The notes below the pieces were generated by a model. The model did not search any database, was not told where the DNA came from, and saw only the letters and a program-made list of their open reading frames with translations. Source: DATKRB01 sp963794215 (GTDB lineage Bacteria; Actinomycetota; Acidimicrobiia; Acidimicrobiales; RAAP-2). Taken from it: a stretch of 64,000 nucleotides of DNA. This document shows positions 55,243-64,000 of this stretch, in pieces. A program made the translations under genes and the position numbers. Position 1 is the first letter of the stretch; each line of letters starts with the position of its first letter. The DNA is taken from positions 682,001 through 746,000 of the forward strand of contig CAWCCQ010000002.1 of NCBI GenBank assembly GCA_963794215.1, in the 5' to 3' direction.

Positions 55243-56490
55243 GTGCAGCATGCTAGGAGTTGTTTCGCGGCCGTGGCGCTGCTCACCGCCGTGGCGCTGG
55301 TCTCGGTCGGGCTCAGCGCCAGCGCGGCCGGAGCCAGTACGCCCGGCGTAACGTCCGACACGATCACCCTCGGGCTCATCGCGCCGTTGACCGGCAGCGC
55401 GGCGCCGGAGTACACCGGCATCGTCCCGGCTGCCGAAGCGCGCGTCGACGAGCAGAACGCCAAGGGTGGGATCGACGGCCGTAAGATCAAACTGGTCGTC
55501 GAAGACGACGCGACTAACCCGTCCAACAATGCCACGGCCAGCTCGGCCCTCATATCGAAGGACGTATTCGGTGTGATCGACGAGAGCCCGGTTGTCTTTG
55601 GAGGCTACAAGATCCTCCAGCAGGCGGGCGTGCCGGTCACCGGCGGGGCCTATGACGGCTCGGAGTGGTGGGAGCAGCCCAACACCAACATGTTCAGCAC
55701 CGGGGGTTCGGACGACCCCAAGGATCCGCAGTACACAACGGATGCTGCGTTCGCGAAGGCCCACGGTGGCACGAAGTGCGGGGCGGTCGGCTACTCGATC
55801 TCACCTTCCTCGACGGCGGCCGCCACCGGCTTCGAGCAGTCCTGCAAGGATGAGGGAATGAGCGCCGCCTTCGTCGACACGTCGCTGCCCTTCGGGAGCG
55901 TGAATGCCACCACACTGGCCCTCCAGCTCAAGGCGGCCGGGGTCAACGTCTTGGACCTGCCGCTCGACGAGAACACGAACTTCGCCATCATGACCGCCCT
56001 CAAGCAGGCCGGTGACAACATGAAGGTCATCCTCAACGCCACCGGCTACGGGCAGGACCTGATCACCGACACTGCAGCCATTTCCGCGGCCCAAGGTGCC
56101 TACTTCTCGCCCGCCGGCACACCGGTCGAGCTCAAGACGCCGGCCACCGAGGCCTTTCAGGCGGCGTTGAAGAAATACGCCCACTACACCGGCGTTCCGG
56201 ACTTCAGCTGGTACGAGGGATGGTCTGGCGCCGACCTCATGCTCACCGGGCTCGAGCTGGCCGGCAAGAACCCCACCCAGAGCGGGTTCATCAGCGCCCT
56301 GCACAAGGACACCGCGTACGACATCGGTGGTCTCGAAACCCCGGTCAACCTCACGCTCAAGGAATTCGGTAAAGCGGCCCCTCAGCTCTGCGGGTACATC
56401 ACCAAGTTCAAGGGCGATGCGTTCGTGGACCCGACCAAGATCTGCGGCACGTTGATCCCCAACTCGGATCAGATGCCCTCCGCGCCGTAA
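55243..56490 (+). CDS. ABC-type substrate-binding protein, branched-chain amino acid type (copy 3)
   Basis: 415 residues; GTG 55243 follows AAGGGGGG and places the signal peptide (SCFAAVALLTAVALVSVGLSASAAGAS) correctly, so the upstream ATG 55162 is rejected. Core: ITLGLIAPLTGSAAPEYTGIV, VDEQNAKGGIDGRKIKLVVEDD, FGGYKILQQAGVPVTGGAYDGSEWWEQPNTNMF, AGKNPTQSGFISALHKD. Binds a small organic solute outside the membrane. No transporter subunits nearby. Probably induced with the divergent catabolic genes. Confidence 0.9.
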   Translation: MQHARSCFAAVALLTAVALVSVGLSASAAGASTPGVTSDTITLGLIAPLTGSAAPEYTGIVPAAEARVDEQNAKGGIDGRKIKLVVEDDATNPSNNATASSALISKDVFGVIDESPVVFGGYKILQQAGVPVTGGAYDGSEWWEQPNTNMFSTGGSDDPKDPQYTTDAAFAKAHGGTKCGAVGYSISPSSTAAATGFEQSCKDEGMSAAFVDTSLPFGSVNATTLALQLKAAGVNVLDLPLDENTNFAIMTALKQAGDNMKVILNATGYGQDLITDTAAISAAQGAYFSPAGTPVELKTPATEAFQAALKKYAHYTGVPDFSWYEGWSGADLMLTGLELAGKNPTQSGFISALHKDTAYDIGGLETPVNLTLKEFGKAAPQLCGYITKFKGDAFVDPTKICGTLIPNSDQMPSAP

Positions 56491-56500
56491 CTCGTTCCAC

Positions 56501-56540
56501 CAACAGCCACCGGTGACCAGTAGGTCGCCGGTGGCTGTTG
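56501..56540. terminator. Strong hairpin, 13-bp perfect stem
   Basis: CAACAGCCACCGG (56501-56513) pairs exactly with CCGGTGGCTGTTG (56528-56540) around a 14-base loop, ten bases after the SBP copy 3 stop. The downstream 56541-56753 stretch before the convergent gene contains no gene. Confidence 0.8.
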
Positions 56541-56753
56541 CGCGTGTACGGCTCGGCGAGCTCCTGGTCCAGTGTCCCGCCCCTCGCGAACTGAGTAGGG
56601 CGTTCCGTCGCCTTCGACCGGTTGATCAGCAACCGGACCTTGGGTCGCTGGACAACCGGTTGATCAGCACCTAGACCCGCTCGCAATTCACGTAACGCCC
56701 CAGTAGCAACCGCTGGTGGAAGGCCGTCCGATCGGCCTTGCTTCAGCTCCCTC

Positions 56754-57866
56754 CTAAAGACGTACCCAGCTCCGCTCGGTCGCCGACTGATGGGCCGCCT
56801 CGATCACGCTATGGACGTGGTACGCCTGGGCAAAGTTGGGGCGGGCCTCGGTACCGGTCCGCACGGCACGCAGCATGTCCTCGAACACGAGCGCCATGGC
56901 AAAATGCGGCAGCGGATCACTCACCTCACCGGTGAGGGCGATGCCCTCCCTCTGCTTGAGTCGATCGGGTATCTCGACCAGCTCAAGGCCGGCTGACATG
57001 GACTGATCCCTCGAGTAGCGCAACTCGGTCATGTTCGACGGCAGACCCGGTCCTTGCAACAAGAGATGCCCCTTGCTTCCGAAGGCGTCGAGGCTGAAGC
57101 CGGTCCCTCCTACCGCCACCCACGACGTGCACAAGGTCCCGATACCACCCCCCCGTAATCGGAAGAGCACACAGGCCGTGTCCTCAATCTGGGGATGAAG
57201 TCCGGCGGCGGCGTCGGTGAACTGCCACTCCTTCACGAACTGCGTGTCCTGCGCGATGACCTCCTCGAACTGACCAAACAATCGGTAGACCACATTCAGG
57301 GCGTGGGAACCCAAGTTCCGCAACGCACTGCAGCCATTCGTCCGGTCCCAGAACCAGTTGTAGGCAAAGTCCGAACGAGGTGCGTTGAACAGGGGAAGGT
57401 GCAGGACGCAGTTCACTGAATACAGCTCGCCGATGCCGTTGTCGTCGATGATCTCCTTCGCCATGACGATCGGCGGGAGGTACTCGGAGTAGGCATCGAT
57501 CGCAGTGACGTTTGGAGCGGACTCCGCCGCGTCGCGTAGGTCCCGCGCGTGCTCGAGGGTGTCGGCGAATGGGATGCCATGGTAGACATGCTTCCCAGCC
57601 TCCAACGCCTCCATACACATCTCGTACCTGAGATTTGGTCTCGTACCGATGTCGACGAGGTCGATGTCGGGATGGCTCACCATCTCTCGATAGTCCCAAA
57701 ACGCCATTGGAATCTCGTGGGCCCGGGCTGCTGCTTCAGCGGTGGGGCGGTGCGCCGTGCAAACCCCGACGACCTCGACACCACGATTCGCGCGCCAGGC
57801 TGGCAGGTGGGCACTCATGCCCCAGTTGGCACTGATCACCCCGACCCGTAACGGTGCGTTGCTCAT
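56754..57866 (-). CDS. Gfo/Idh/MocA-family oxidoreductase
   Basis: NAD(P)-dependent oxidoreductase, 370 residues, ATG 57866 overlapping the upstream CoA transferase stop. Rossmann part: LRVGVISANWGMSAHLPAW, VEVVGVCTAHRPTAEAAARAHEI, DIDLVDIGTRPNLRYEMCMEALEAGKHVYHGIPFADTLEHARDL; the usual EKP after the helix is GIPF here. C-terminal domain: NLGSHALNVVYRLFGQFEEV (G.H..D/N) and AYHVHSVIEAAHQSATERSWV. Substrate likely a cyclic polyol or hydroxy acid of the pathway; not determinable. Confidence 0.88.
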   Translation of the reverse strand: MSNAPLRVGVISANWGMSAHLPAWRANRGVEVVGVCTAHRPTAEAAARAHEIPMAFWDYREMVSHPDIDLVDIGTRPNLRYEMCMEALEAGKHVYHGIPFADTLEHARDLRDAAESAPNVTAIDAYSEYLPPIVMAKEIIDDNGIGELYSVNCVLHLPLFNAPRSDFAYNWFWDRTNGCSALRNLGSHALNVVYRLFGQFEEVIAQDTQFVKEWQFTDAAAGLHPQIEDTACVLFRLRGGGIGTLCTSWVAVGGTGFSLDAFGSKGHLLLQGPGLPSNMTELRYSRDQSMSAGLELVEIPDRLKQREGIALTGEVSDPLPHFAMALVFEDMLRAVRTGTEARPNFAQAYHVHSVIEAAHQSATERSWVRL

Positions 57867-59077
57867 ACCGGCCAGGCGTAGTTCTCATCGGGCCAGGTGA
57901 CGACACCGCGGGACCGATACGCGGCGATCGTCACCTCGTCGTAGTCGAGCTCTGTCATGATCTCGCGGGTGTGCTGGCCGAGCATGGGCGCCGCACGCTC
58001 CTGCTTGCCCGGAGTATCCGAAAAGGTGATGAGGTTCCCGAATTGGCGGACCCGGCCCAGGAGCGGGTGCGCGTACTCGGTGACGAGCCCGAGCCGCTCG
58101 AGATCGGCGTCAAAGAGCACGGTCTCCCCGTCCCACGTATCGGTCGAGACCTCTGACGGGACACCGGCTGCATCGAGGATGCGTCGCCAGTTCACCGCCA
58201 GGTCAGTGGCGAACACCGCCGCTAGTAGGGAGGTGAGCTCGTCGCGGCGTTCGTCGCGAGCCTCCGGAGTGGCGAAGCGAGGATCGTCGGCCAGTTCGGT
58301 CCGGCCGAGCGCGCCACAGAGTGCCATCCAGTGGTCGGTACGCACCGCCGCGAGTTGGAGCCATCCGTCCGCCGTCTCGTAGAGCCGGTACAACGCACCC
58401 AGACCGAGCTGTTCAGCATCCAGCACCGGTCGCTGCGAGGGCGTCCCGTCGGGCCCCAACCAGGCGTCGGCGGAGTAGAGCTGCGCGCCGTGGAACAGTG
58501 ACGCCCACATCCACTGCCCCTCGCCGGTGCGGTTGCGGTGGAACAGGGCGATCAGCAGCGCCAGGACCGAGGGCATGGCCGCGGCGACGTCGCCGTGCCC
58601 GTAGCGATACCACAGCGGTGGATTCCCCTCGGCCACCGGGCCTTGCTCCCACTCGATTCCGCTCGCCGCCTGGGCGAGGGGATCGAGACCACCCAACTCC
58701 GAAAGCGGCCCTAGCGCGCCGTACATGTAGTTGTTGCAATAGAGAACGTCGGGGTTCACCGCCTTGCAGTGTTGATAACCGATGCCCAGCCGGTCGGCCG
58801 TGCCTTTGGTCATGTTGTGATGCACCATGTCGGCGGTCGCCACGAGTCGCAGCCCGAGCTCGAGACCCTCGGGCGTCTTGAGATCGATGGCGATGTCGCG
58901 CTTGCCTCGTTGACAGCCCATGAACGAGCCGACGACGTTTCCGCGCATCCCGTCGCCCCGAGTTGGCTCGACCTTGATGACGTCAGCCCCGAGGTCGGCG
59001 AGTAGCATCGGTCCGAACGGACCGGCCAGAAACTGGCCGAAGTCGACGACCCGAAGACCCTCGAGCGGTCCTGGCAT
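57863..59077 (-). CDS. CaiB/BaiF-family CoA transferase (3)
   Basis: 404 residues, ATG 59077. LEGLRVVDFGQFLAGPFGPMLLADLGADVIKVEPTRGD, FMGCQRGKRDIAIDLKTPEGLELGLRLVATADMVHHNMTKGTADRLGI, WYRYGHGDVAAAMPSVLALLIALFHRNRTGEGQWMWASLF. Same HHN variant as copy 1 instead of the E/DNF.PG catalytic segment, so copies 1 and 3 are close paralogues. Stop overlaps the oxidoreductase start; one base separates it from copy 4. Confidence 0.88.
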   Translation of the reverse strand: MPGPLEGLRVVDFGQFLAGPFGPMLLADLGADVIKVEPTRGDGMRGNVVGSFMGCQRGKRDIAIDLKTPEGLELGLRLVATADMVHHNMTKGTADRLGIGYQHCKAVNPDVLYCNNYMYGALGPLSELGGLDPLAQAASGIEWEQGPVAEGNPPLWYRYGHGDVAAAMPSVLALLIALFHRNRTGEGQWMWASLFHGAQLYSADAWLGPDGTPSQRPVLDAEQLGLGALYRLYETADGWLQLAAVRTDHWMALCGALGRTELADDPRFATPEARDERRDELTSLLAAVFATDLAVNWRRILDAAGVPSEVSTDTWDGETVLFDADLERLGLVTEYAHPLLGRVRQFGNLITFSDTPGKQERAAPMLGQHTREIMTELDYDEVTIAAYRSRGVVTWPDENYAWPV

Positions 59078-59078
59078 G

Positions 59079-60227
59079 TCAGATCACTCCTCTCTCGCGT
59101 AGCCCTGCGATCTCTTCGACGTGACGTCCGAGCTCGACGAGGATCTCCTCAGTGTGCGCGCCAGGACGGGACTGTGGCCCGGTGACCTGCCCGGGCGTCC
59201 GATCGAGGAAGATGGTCGGCCCGAGCTGGGTCGTCGTGCCTACCTCGGGGTCCTCCACCTCGACAACCGAGCCGGTAGCCCGGAGCTGAGGGTGGGCGAA
59301 GCGCTCGTGCGGCGCGACGATGGCTTCAGCCCCGAGTCCGGCCTCGTGGTATTCCTCAATGAGGGTGGTGCGGTCTCGCCGGAGGAACGCTGCCCGCTTG
59401 GCGTCCTCGTACTCGGCTCGCTGGGCTGGGTTCATGGCGATCAGTTCGGCCATCGTGTGGTCGGTGATGCCCAGGATCGTCCCCTCGGTACGCGACGGGG
59501 TGACGCCTGCGTTCGTCGAGGCATGCACCCACTCGCCCCCCGCACATTCATAGATCGATGCTTGGTGCACCCCGGGCGGATGGGACTTCGCCAGGAGGAA
59601 CTGGCCGCGATCCGTCCAGTTCCAGATTTGGGTGGTCAGTGACAGCACTCCCTGGAGGAGCGATACCTCCACTCGCTGACCGCGACCGGTGCGCTCGCGC
59701 GCATGGAGGGCGGACATGATGCCGATTGGGACCAGGAACGATGCGCCCATGCTCGCCACCGGATTGTGAAGGAACACCGGGCCCGAGCGAAATGCCGTTA
59801 TCTCCCACTGCTGACCACTACGAGCGTGGACAAGCGCCTCGTAACCCGGACGGTCCTGGTAGCGCGTGCCGGTTGGCCAGGCTGGCACCGAGCAGTACAC
59901 GAGCCGGGGACATCGAAGCTCCAGGTCCTCGTACGCCAACCCGAGCGACGCCATCGTCCCTGGTGCGAAGGCCTCTACCAGGACGTCGGCCGTATCGCAG
60001 AGCTCGAGGAAGATCTCCTTTGCCTCCGTCTCGGACAGATCGAGGGTCAGCGACCGGCGGCTCCGCCCGTAGACGACCGCACTGGGGAGGGCTCGGTCGG
60101 ACGCGCCACCGGGTGGCTCCACCCTGATGACGTCGGCCCCGTGCTCGGCCAGCTGAAGGACCCCGAGGGGACCGGCAATCCCCCCGCTCAGGTCGAGAAT
60201 CCTCACCCCTGCCAGTGCTTGCACCAT
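59079..60227 (-). CDS. CaiB/BaiF-family CoA transferase (4)
   Basis: 382 residues, ATG 60227. LAGVRILDLSGGIAGPLGVLQLAEHGADVIRVEPPGGASDRALPS, GRSRRSLTLDLSETEAKEIFLELCDTADVLVEAFAPGTMASLGLAYEDL, RLVYCSVPAW, ALHARERTGRGQRVEVSLLQGVLSL. The VLVEAFAPG motif is the normal catalytic-region form, like copy 2, suggesting that copies 3 and 4 make a pair just as copies 1 and 2 do. Confidence 0.88.
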   Translation of the reverse strand: MVQALAGVRILDLSGGIAGPLGVLQLAEHGADVIRVEPPGGASDRALPSAVVYGRSRRSLTLDLSETEAKEIFLELCDTADVLVEAFAPGTMASLGLAYEDLELRCPRLVYCSVPAWPTGTRYQDRPGYEALVHARSGQQWEITAFRSGPVFLHNPVASMGASFLVPIGIMSALHARERTGRGQRVEVSLLQGVLSLTTQIWNWTDRGQFLLAKSHPPGVHQASIYECAGGEWVHASTNAGVTPSRTEGTILGITDHTMAELIAMNPAQRAEYEDAKRAAFLRRDRTTLIEEYHEAGLGAEAIVAPHERFAHPQLRATGSVVEVEDPEVGTTTQLGPTIFLDRTPGQVTGPQSRPGAHTEEILVELGRHVEEIAGLRERGVI

Positions 60228-60286
60228 GGTTCATCTCCCCCTCGTCGGCCCCACACCGGTCATCGACAACGGACGGTCGAGACGCG

Positions 60287-61670
60287 TCATGCTGCGGGCG
60301 GCCGTGCCATGGAGCCGAAGGCCCCGAGATACGCGGCTGCCGCCCGAAGCACAAGCGCCTCCTCGTTGGGTCGTCCCGTGATTTGCAGTCCCACCGGGAG
60401 CCCGTCGACAAACCCGCACGGGATGCTGACCGCAGGCCACCCGAGCCAGTTGTGCGGGAACGTATTCGCCGTCCAGGTCGGCACGAAGGACCCGTTGGGG
60501 TAGTCCCCGCTGGCAGATCCCCAGGCCGCGCTCCACCGCTCGACCTCGAAGGCGACGTGCAGGATGGTCGTGGAGAGGAGAAGGTCGTGATCCGCGAACA
60601 CCCTGCGTAAACGTTCCCACCACCCGGACCGCGCATCGGCCGCGGCCTGGTACTGGAGATAGGACACGCCCGGTGCGCTCGTCATCATCGTCGGGTGGGG
60701 CCACCAGTCGTCGAACACTTCGGACATTGGCTCCACCACGGCGCCGAGCTCGTGCCAGCGGCCGGCGGCGGTTCGAGCCACTTCGAGCACTCGGTCGCTC
60801 TCCGGCCCCGAATAGCGGCGGGCGAATCCGAAGTCGTCGGTCCAGGCGGTCCGCAGTCCCTCGATTCCCGATGCGATGTCGACCACGTAGTCGGGTGGCT
60901 CATCTTGGAGTGACACGATTGTCGCTCCATCCGGTCCGGCGATCGCTTGGAGCACCACGGCGGCGTCTTCGGCGTCTCGTGTGATCGGACCCACCGTCGT
61001 GCTCCACCCCGACGCAGCACGCCCGAGACCTGGCACTCGGCCAAGGGTCGGGTGCAGACCCACGGCACCGCACCACGCAGCCGGCAGGCGCGTGGACCCG
61101 CCTCCATCCGTCCCGATCGCGATGGGAAGGACCCCGGCGGCGACGGCCACGGCGCTTCCCGAGCTCGAGGAACCTGGAACTCTGGTCAAATCCCAGGGGT
61201 TGCGAGGATGGCACGAAAGGTCTTGCGTGGCGTTGCCCGCCGCGTCGCGCAGGTTTCCCTGACCCATGCCCGGGACGACCGTCGTTCCCATCACCACGGC
61301 GCCGGCATCGCGCAGTCGGCGGACTACTACCGCGTCGCCGCGTTACTCGGACTGGTGCCTTCGTCTCGCCAAAGAGGGCATAGAGACCAAGACCGGCCAC
61401 AGGGACATTGGCCTTGACGCCGACGGGAACCCCGTGCAGCGGTCCAAGGGTGTCGCCCGCTAGCACCGCCCGTTCGGCGATCCTGGCCTGCTCTCGCGCT
61501 CCGGGCGCATCAAGCTCCTGAAAGCAGCGAAGCCGGCCCGCCACCTCCTCGGCGCGCCCGAGGAAGTGCTCGGTCACCTCGACCGGGGAGAGCCGCCCAG
61601 CGGCCACCAACGCCGCGATACGTCGGCCCGACATCCAGGTCAGCTCCTCGATCGTCGACCCTTCGGACAT
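60287..61670 (-). CDS. Amidase signature family enzyme (frameshifted)
   Basis: About 460 residues. ATG 61670 gives SEGSTIEELTWMSGRRIAALVAAGRLSPVEVTEHFL. Ser-cisSer-Lys catalytic set: Lys in LGPLHGVPVGVKANVPVAG, and the Ser-rich VPGSSSSGSAVAVAAGVLPIAIGTDGGGSTRLPAAWCGAVGLHPT. The frame slips by one base in 61330-61356: FGETKAPV... then DAVVVRRLRDAGAVVMGTTVVPGMGQGN. End: IPCGFVDGLPVGLQITGRPNEEALVLRAA. Hydrolyses a carboxamide to acid and ammonia, which would feed the CoA transferases. Confidence 0.87.
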
Positions 61671-61868
61671 TTGATACCTACCGATCCGGTGCCCGCGCGT
61701 CGAGGTTGGTGGTGACACCGCCGGTCGTCACACCGACCGCCCTCCCCGCTCGAGGTCCAAGGCCAGCATCTCGCACTCCCCCTCCCGAGTCGTCCGGGTC
61801 CCAGCAACCTAGCGAAGTCGCCGGCCGGCGCCAAGGCGGATCGCCGCGGGCGCGTCCACTACAGCTGC

Positions 61869-62642
61869 TTACTGGTTGACCGTGTAGCCGCCGTTGACGG
61901 GATAGGTCTGACCCGTGATCCATGACGCCAAAGGGCTGACGAGATACGTCACCAACCCAGCGACGTCGCTGGGACGACCCCGACGACGGACGATATAGCT
62001 CCGGAGCTGACGTTGCTCTCGCTCGACGGCCTCAACTGTCTGCTCCTGAGAATCTTCTGACGCGCCAATGCTGCCCAGCGCCACGCAATTCACCGTGACG
62101 CCGTGGCGCCCAACCTCGCGGGCGATCGCACGACTGAACCCGGCCGCGCCAGCCTTCGCCGCGGCGTACGCTCCCATGTAGGGCTCTCCCCATCGACCGG
62201 CGTCCGAGACGATCGTCACGACCCGGCCGTCCTGGCGCTCGATCATGCCCGGAAGTACGGCGCGCGTGCAGTGCATGACCCCAAAGAGATTCACAGCAAA
62301 ATAGCGCTCCCAATCGGACGGTTGGCTCTCGGCGAACGGCCCGAAGTTGAATCCCAATGGGCCAGCATTGCCCGCGTTGTTCACAAGGATGTCGGTGGGC
62401 CCGATCCGCTCGACGGCGGAGATCACGCCGGCGAAGTCGGTCACATCGAACACTGCGGGCATCGCGCGCCCGCCTGCCGCTTCGATCTCCTCGACCACTG
62501 CATCGGCTCGTTGAGGCACGAAATCGTTCACGGCAACCGAGCATCCCGCGCCCGCCAGGCAGTGCGCGATGCCTCGCCCCACGCCTTGACCCGCTCCGGT
62601 GACCAAGGCCGAGTGACCTTCGAGATCGATCGTGAACGCCAC
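61869..62642 (-). CDS. Short-chain dehydrogenase/reductase
   Basis: Classical SDR, 257 residues, ATG 62642. Cofactor motif ALVTGAGQGVGRGIA, VNDFVP after strand 2 (Asp favours NAD), DILVNNAGNAGP, catalytic Ser in TIVSDAGRWGEPYMGAYAAAKAG with Tyr-xxx-Lys, and C-terminal PLASWITGQTYPVNGGYTVNQ. Similar to FabG/3-hydroxyacyl-CoA dehydrogenases. Fits an oxidation step of a hydroxyacyl intermediate. Divergent from CoA transferase 5. Confidence 0.92.
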   Translation of the reverse strand: MAFTIDLEGHSALVTGAGQGVGRGIAHCLAGAGCSVAVNDFVPQRADAVVEEIEAAGGRAMPAVFDVTDFAGVISAVERIGPTDILVNNAGNAGPLGFNFGPFAESQPSDWERYFAVNLFGVMHCTRAVLPGMIERQDGRVVTIVSDAGRWGEPYMGAYAAAKAGAAGFSRAIAREVGRHGVTVNCVALGSIGASEDSQEQTVEAVEREQRQLRSYIVRRRGRPSDVAGLVTYLVSPLASWITGQTYPVNGGYTVNQ

Positions 62643-62784
62643 GGGGAACTCCTCGTCTACCGGTCTTTGTCAGACGCTCCAGAACTGGCACCAGCAAGCG
62701 TAGCCTGACCTACGTATAACCGCATGCTAATTTGGCATCGCAGAGACGCACGAACACAGGGCGTCTGGGGGCGGGGGGAACGCG

Positions 62785-63908
62785 ATGGGCGAGGAAATGG
62801 TGCGCGGACCGTTGCACGGTATTCGAGTTCTCGACCTCACGCGATTTCCCCCGGGGGCCTTCTGTACTCTGCTCCTTGCCGACCTCGGCTCGGAGGTTTT
62901 CCGGCTCGACGCCCTGAACGCCAATCCTGTGGCGCCGGGGATCGGCGTCGGGCTCAGTCGCGGGAAGAGATCAATCGCGCTCGATCAGCGGCACCCCAAG
63001 GGCAACGAGGTGCTGCGGCGACTCGCCGGCTGGGTCGATGTCCTGGTCGAGAATTCCCGACCAGGCGACATGGAGCGTCGGGATTCGGGTATCTGCAAGC
63101 GGCTGCGGAGTACCCGCGCCTGATCTGGTGCTCCATCACCGGCTTTGGGCAGATGGCCCCTATGCCGCGCGCTCCGGACATGATCTCACCTACACGGCGC
63201 ACTCCGGGCTGTTGAACGCGATCAACCCGGATCTTCCGTGGTACCCCCAGACCGTGTTGGCCGTCCCACTTGGAGCAATGATGGCGGCAACCGGCGTCGC
63301 GGCGGCCTTGCTGGAGCGAGACCGAACCGAAAAAGGTTGTCAGATTGATGTGAGCCTCGCCGAGTCGGCGACATGGCTACTTGCGGGAAGCGACGGGGAG
63401 CTCGCCGACTCGGCGTGGGGAATTCCGGCCAGTCCAGATCGACGACTCTACGAGTGCAACGACGGTCGATTCGTGAGCGTGGCGGCAGCCGAGCCGCGAA
63501 CTTGGGCCGCGCTGTGTGGGGCTGGACGACCTTGTGGCCCAAGGCCCACCGACGCGGGTACCGGTCCCTGAGGTGGCCGAGCGCTTGGCGACGGTGTTCG
63601 CCACGCGCCCGGCCGCAGACTGGGTCGACGATCTCGGACCCCTCGGGGCGGCAATAGGCGCTGTCAACCGAGGGTCCGAGGTTGTGCGCGACCCGCAGGT
63701 GCAGGCTCGCGCCAGCGTCGTCGAAGTGGACGGAAGGTGGGTCCCGGCAAGCCCGATTCGTGTGCGCGACCTGAACGGACCACGTTCAGCGACGGCAACA
63801 GGTGCTCCCCCGGTGGTGGGGAGTGACACGCACGCGGCATTGCAGGCCGTCGGCTACTCGGAGGTGGAGATCGATGACCTCCGAGCCGCCGGTGTGATCG
63901 CCAACTGA
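62785..63908 (+). CDS. CaiB/BaiF-family CoA transferase (5), three frameshifts
   Basis: About 374 residues after correction. ATG 62785 follows GGGGGGAA. LHGIRVLDLTRFPPGAFCTLLLADLGSEVFRLDA, GLSRGKRSIALDQRHPKGNEVLRRLAGWVDVLVENSRPGDMER; then (other frame) SGFGYLQAAAEYPRLIWCSITGFGQ; then (third frame) GHDLTYTAHSGLLNAINPDLPWYPQTVLAVPLGAMMAATGVAAALLERDRTEKGCQIDVSLAES; then (fourth) GLDDLVAQGPPTRVPVPEVAERLATVFATRPAADWVDDL to the end. Breaks lie near 63075-63085, 63152-63158 and 63518-63521. The alpha-methylacyl-CoA racemase-like VENSRPG motif is present. Confidence 0.8.
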
Positions 63909-64000
63909 CCAAAGCGGTCGGAGAAACGGCCGACGCAATCTGCACACCCGACGCCGGCTCGGCGAAACACGTCGCTGGTCGACAAATGGGTGGCGGTTTT
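63909..64000. other. Right-edge non-coding stretch
   Basis: Final 92 bases after the last CDS; no feature seen. Confidence 0.3.

Noticed and set aside
6901..64000. Other interrupted genes as further selenoproteins
   Set aside because: In every other broken gene the homologous sequence continues in a different frame, or across TAG, not through an in-frame TGA at a Cys position.

Overview
The window comes from a high-GC Gram-positive-type genome, almost certainly an uncultured actinobacterium. The best clue to lineage is the cell-wall protein at 30.8-32.4 kb, built of GYWLVA..DGGVFAFGDA repeats that are very common in Acidimicrobiia (family knowledge, not a search). Other actinobacterial traits are several F420-type luciferase-like oxidoreductases, abundant GTG starts and many acyl-CoA genes.

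Layout. 0-7 kb: two small membrane proteins, a lipoprotein, a DHA2 drug exporter, a VOC protein, an exported PKD-like protein, then housekeeping ychF and ahcY. 7-14 kb: luciferase-like enzymes, threonine aldolase, a thiolase-FabH pair, a nucleotidyltransferase and a CDF metal exporter. 14-30.6 kb: mixed metabolism and signalling (CBS protein, gamma- and beta-carbonic anhydrases, GAF-GGDEF cyclase, aldo/keto reductase, PEP mutase-like lyase, nitroreductase, DUF2889, MFS, two MaoC-like half-dehydratases, TesB thioesterase with a phosphotransferase). 30.8-32.4 kb: tandem-repeat L,D-transpeptidase-like protein. 32.4-38.1 kb: a complete selenocysteine locus, tRNA-Sec, selB, selD and selA on the minus strand, next to a divergently encoded redoxin that carries an in-frame TGA followed by a SECIS-like hairpin. 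38.2-41.3 kb: an overlapping three-gene unit (acyl-CoA dehydrogenase, signal-less PhnD-like binding protein, TusA-like plus ferritin-like protein). 41.6-63.9 kb: an acyl-CoA catabolic island with three paralogous amino-acid/amide-type substrate-binding proteins (no permease or ATPase visible), five CaiB/BaiF CoA transferases, two amidohydrolases, enoyl-CoA hydratase, amidase, SDR, Gfo/Idh oxidoreductase and a GntR regulator.

The most notable system is the selenocysteine one: synthesis (selD, selA, selC), decoding (selB) and a client selenoprotein lie within about 6 kb, beside a TusA-like/ferritin-like gene that may belong to the same chalcogen or redox biology.

Caution on quality: about a dozen genes, including the conserved ychF, ahcY and selB, are broken by single-base indels, often in homopolymers. 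This looks like unpolished sequence rather than real gene decay, so coordinates of frameshifted genes span the reconstructed gene. One apparent gene fusion (12.2-14.1 kb) probably has the same cause.
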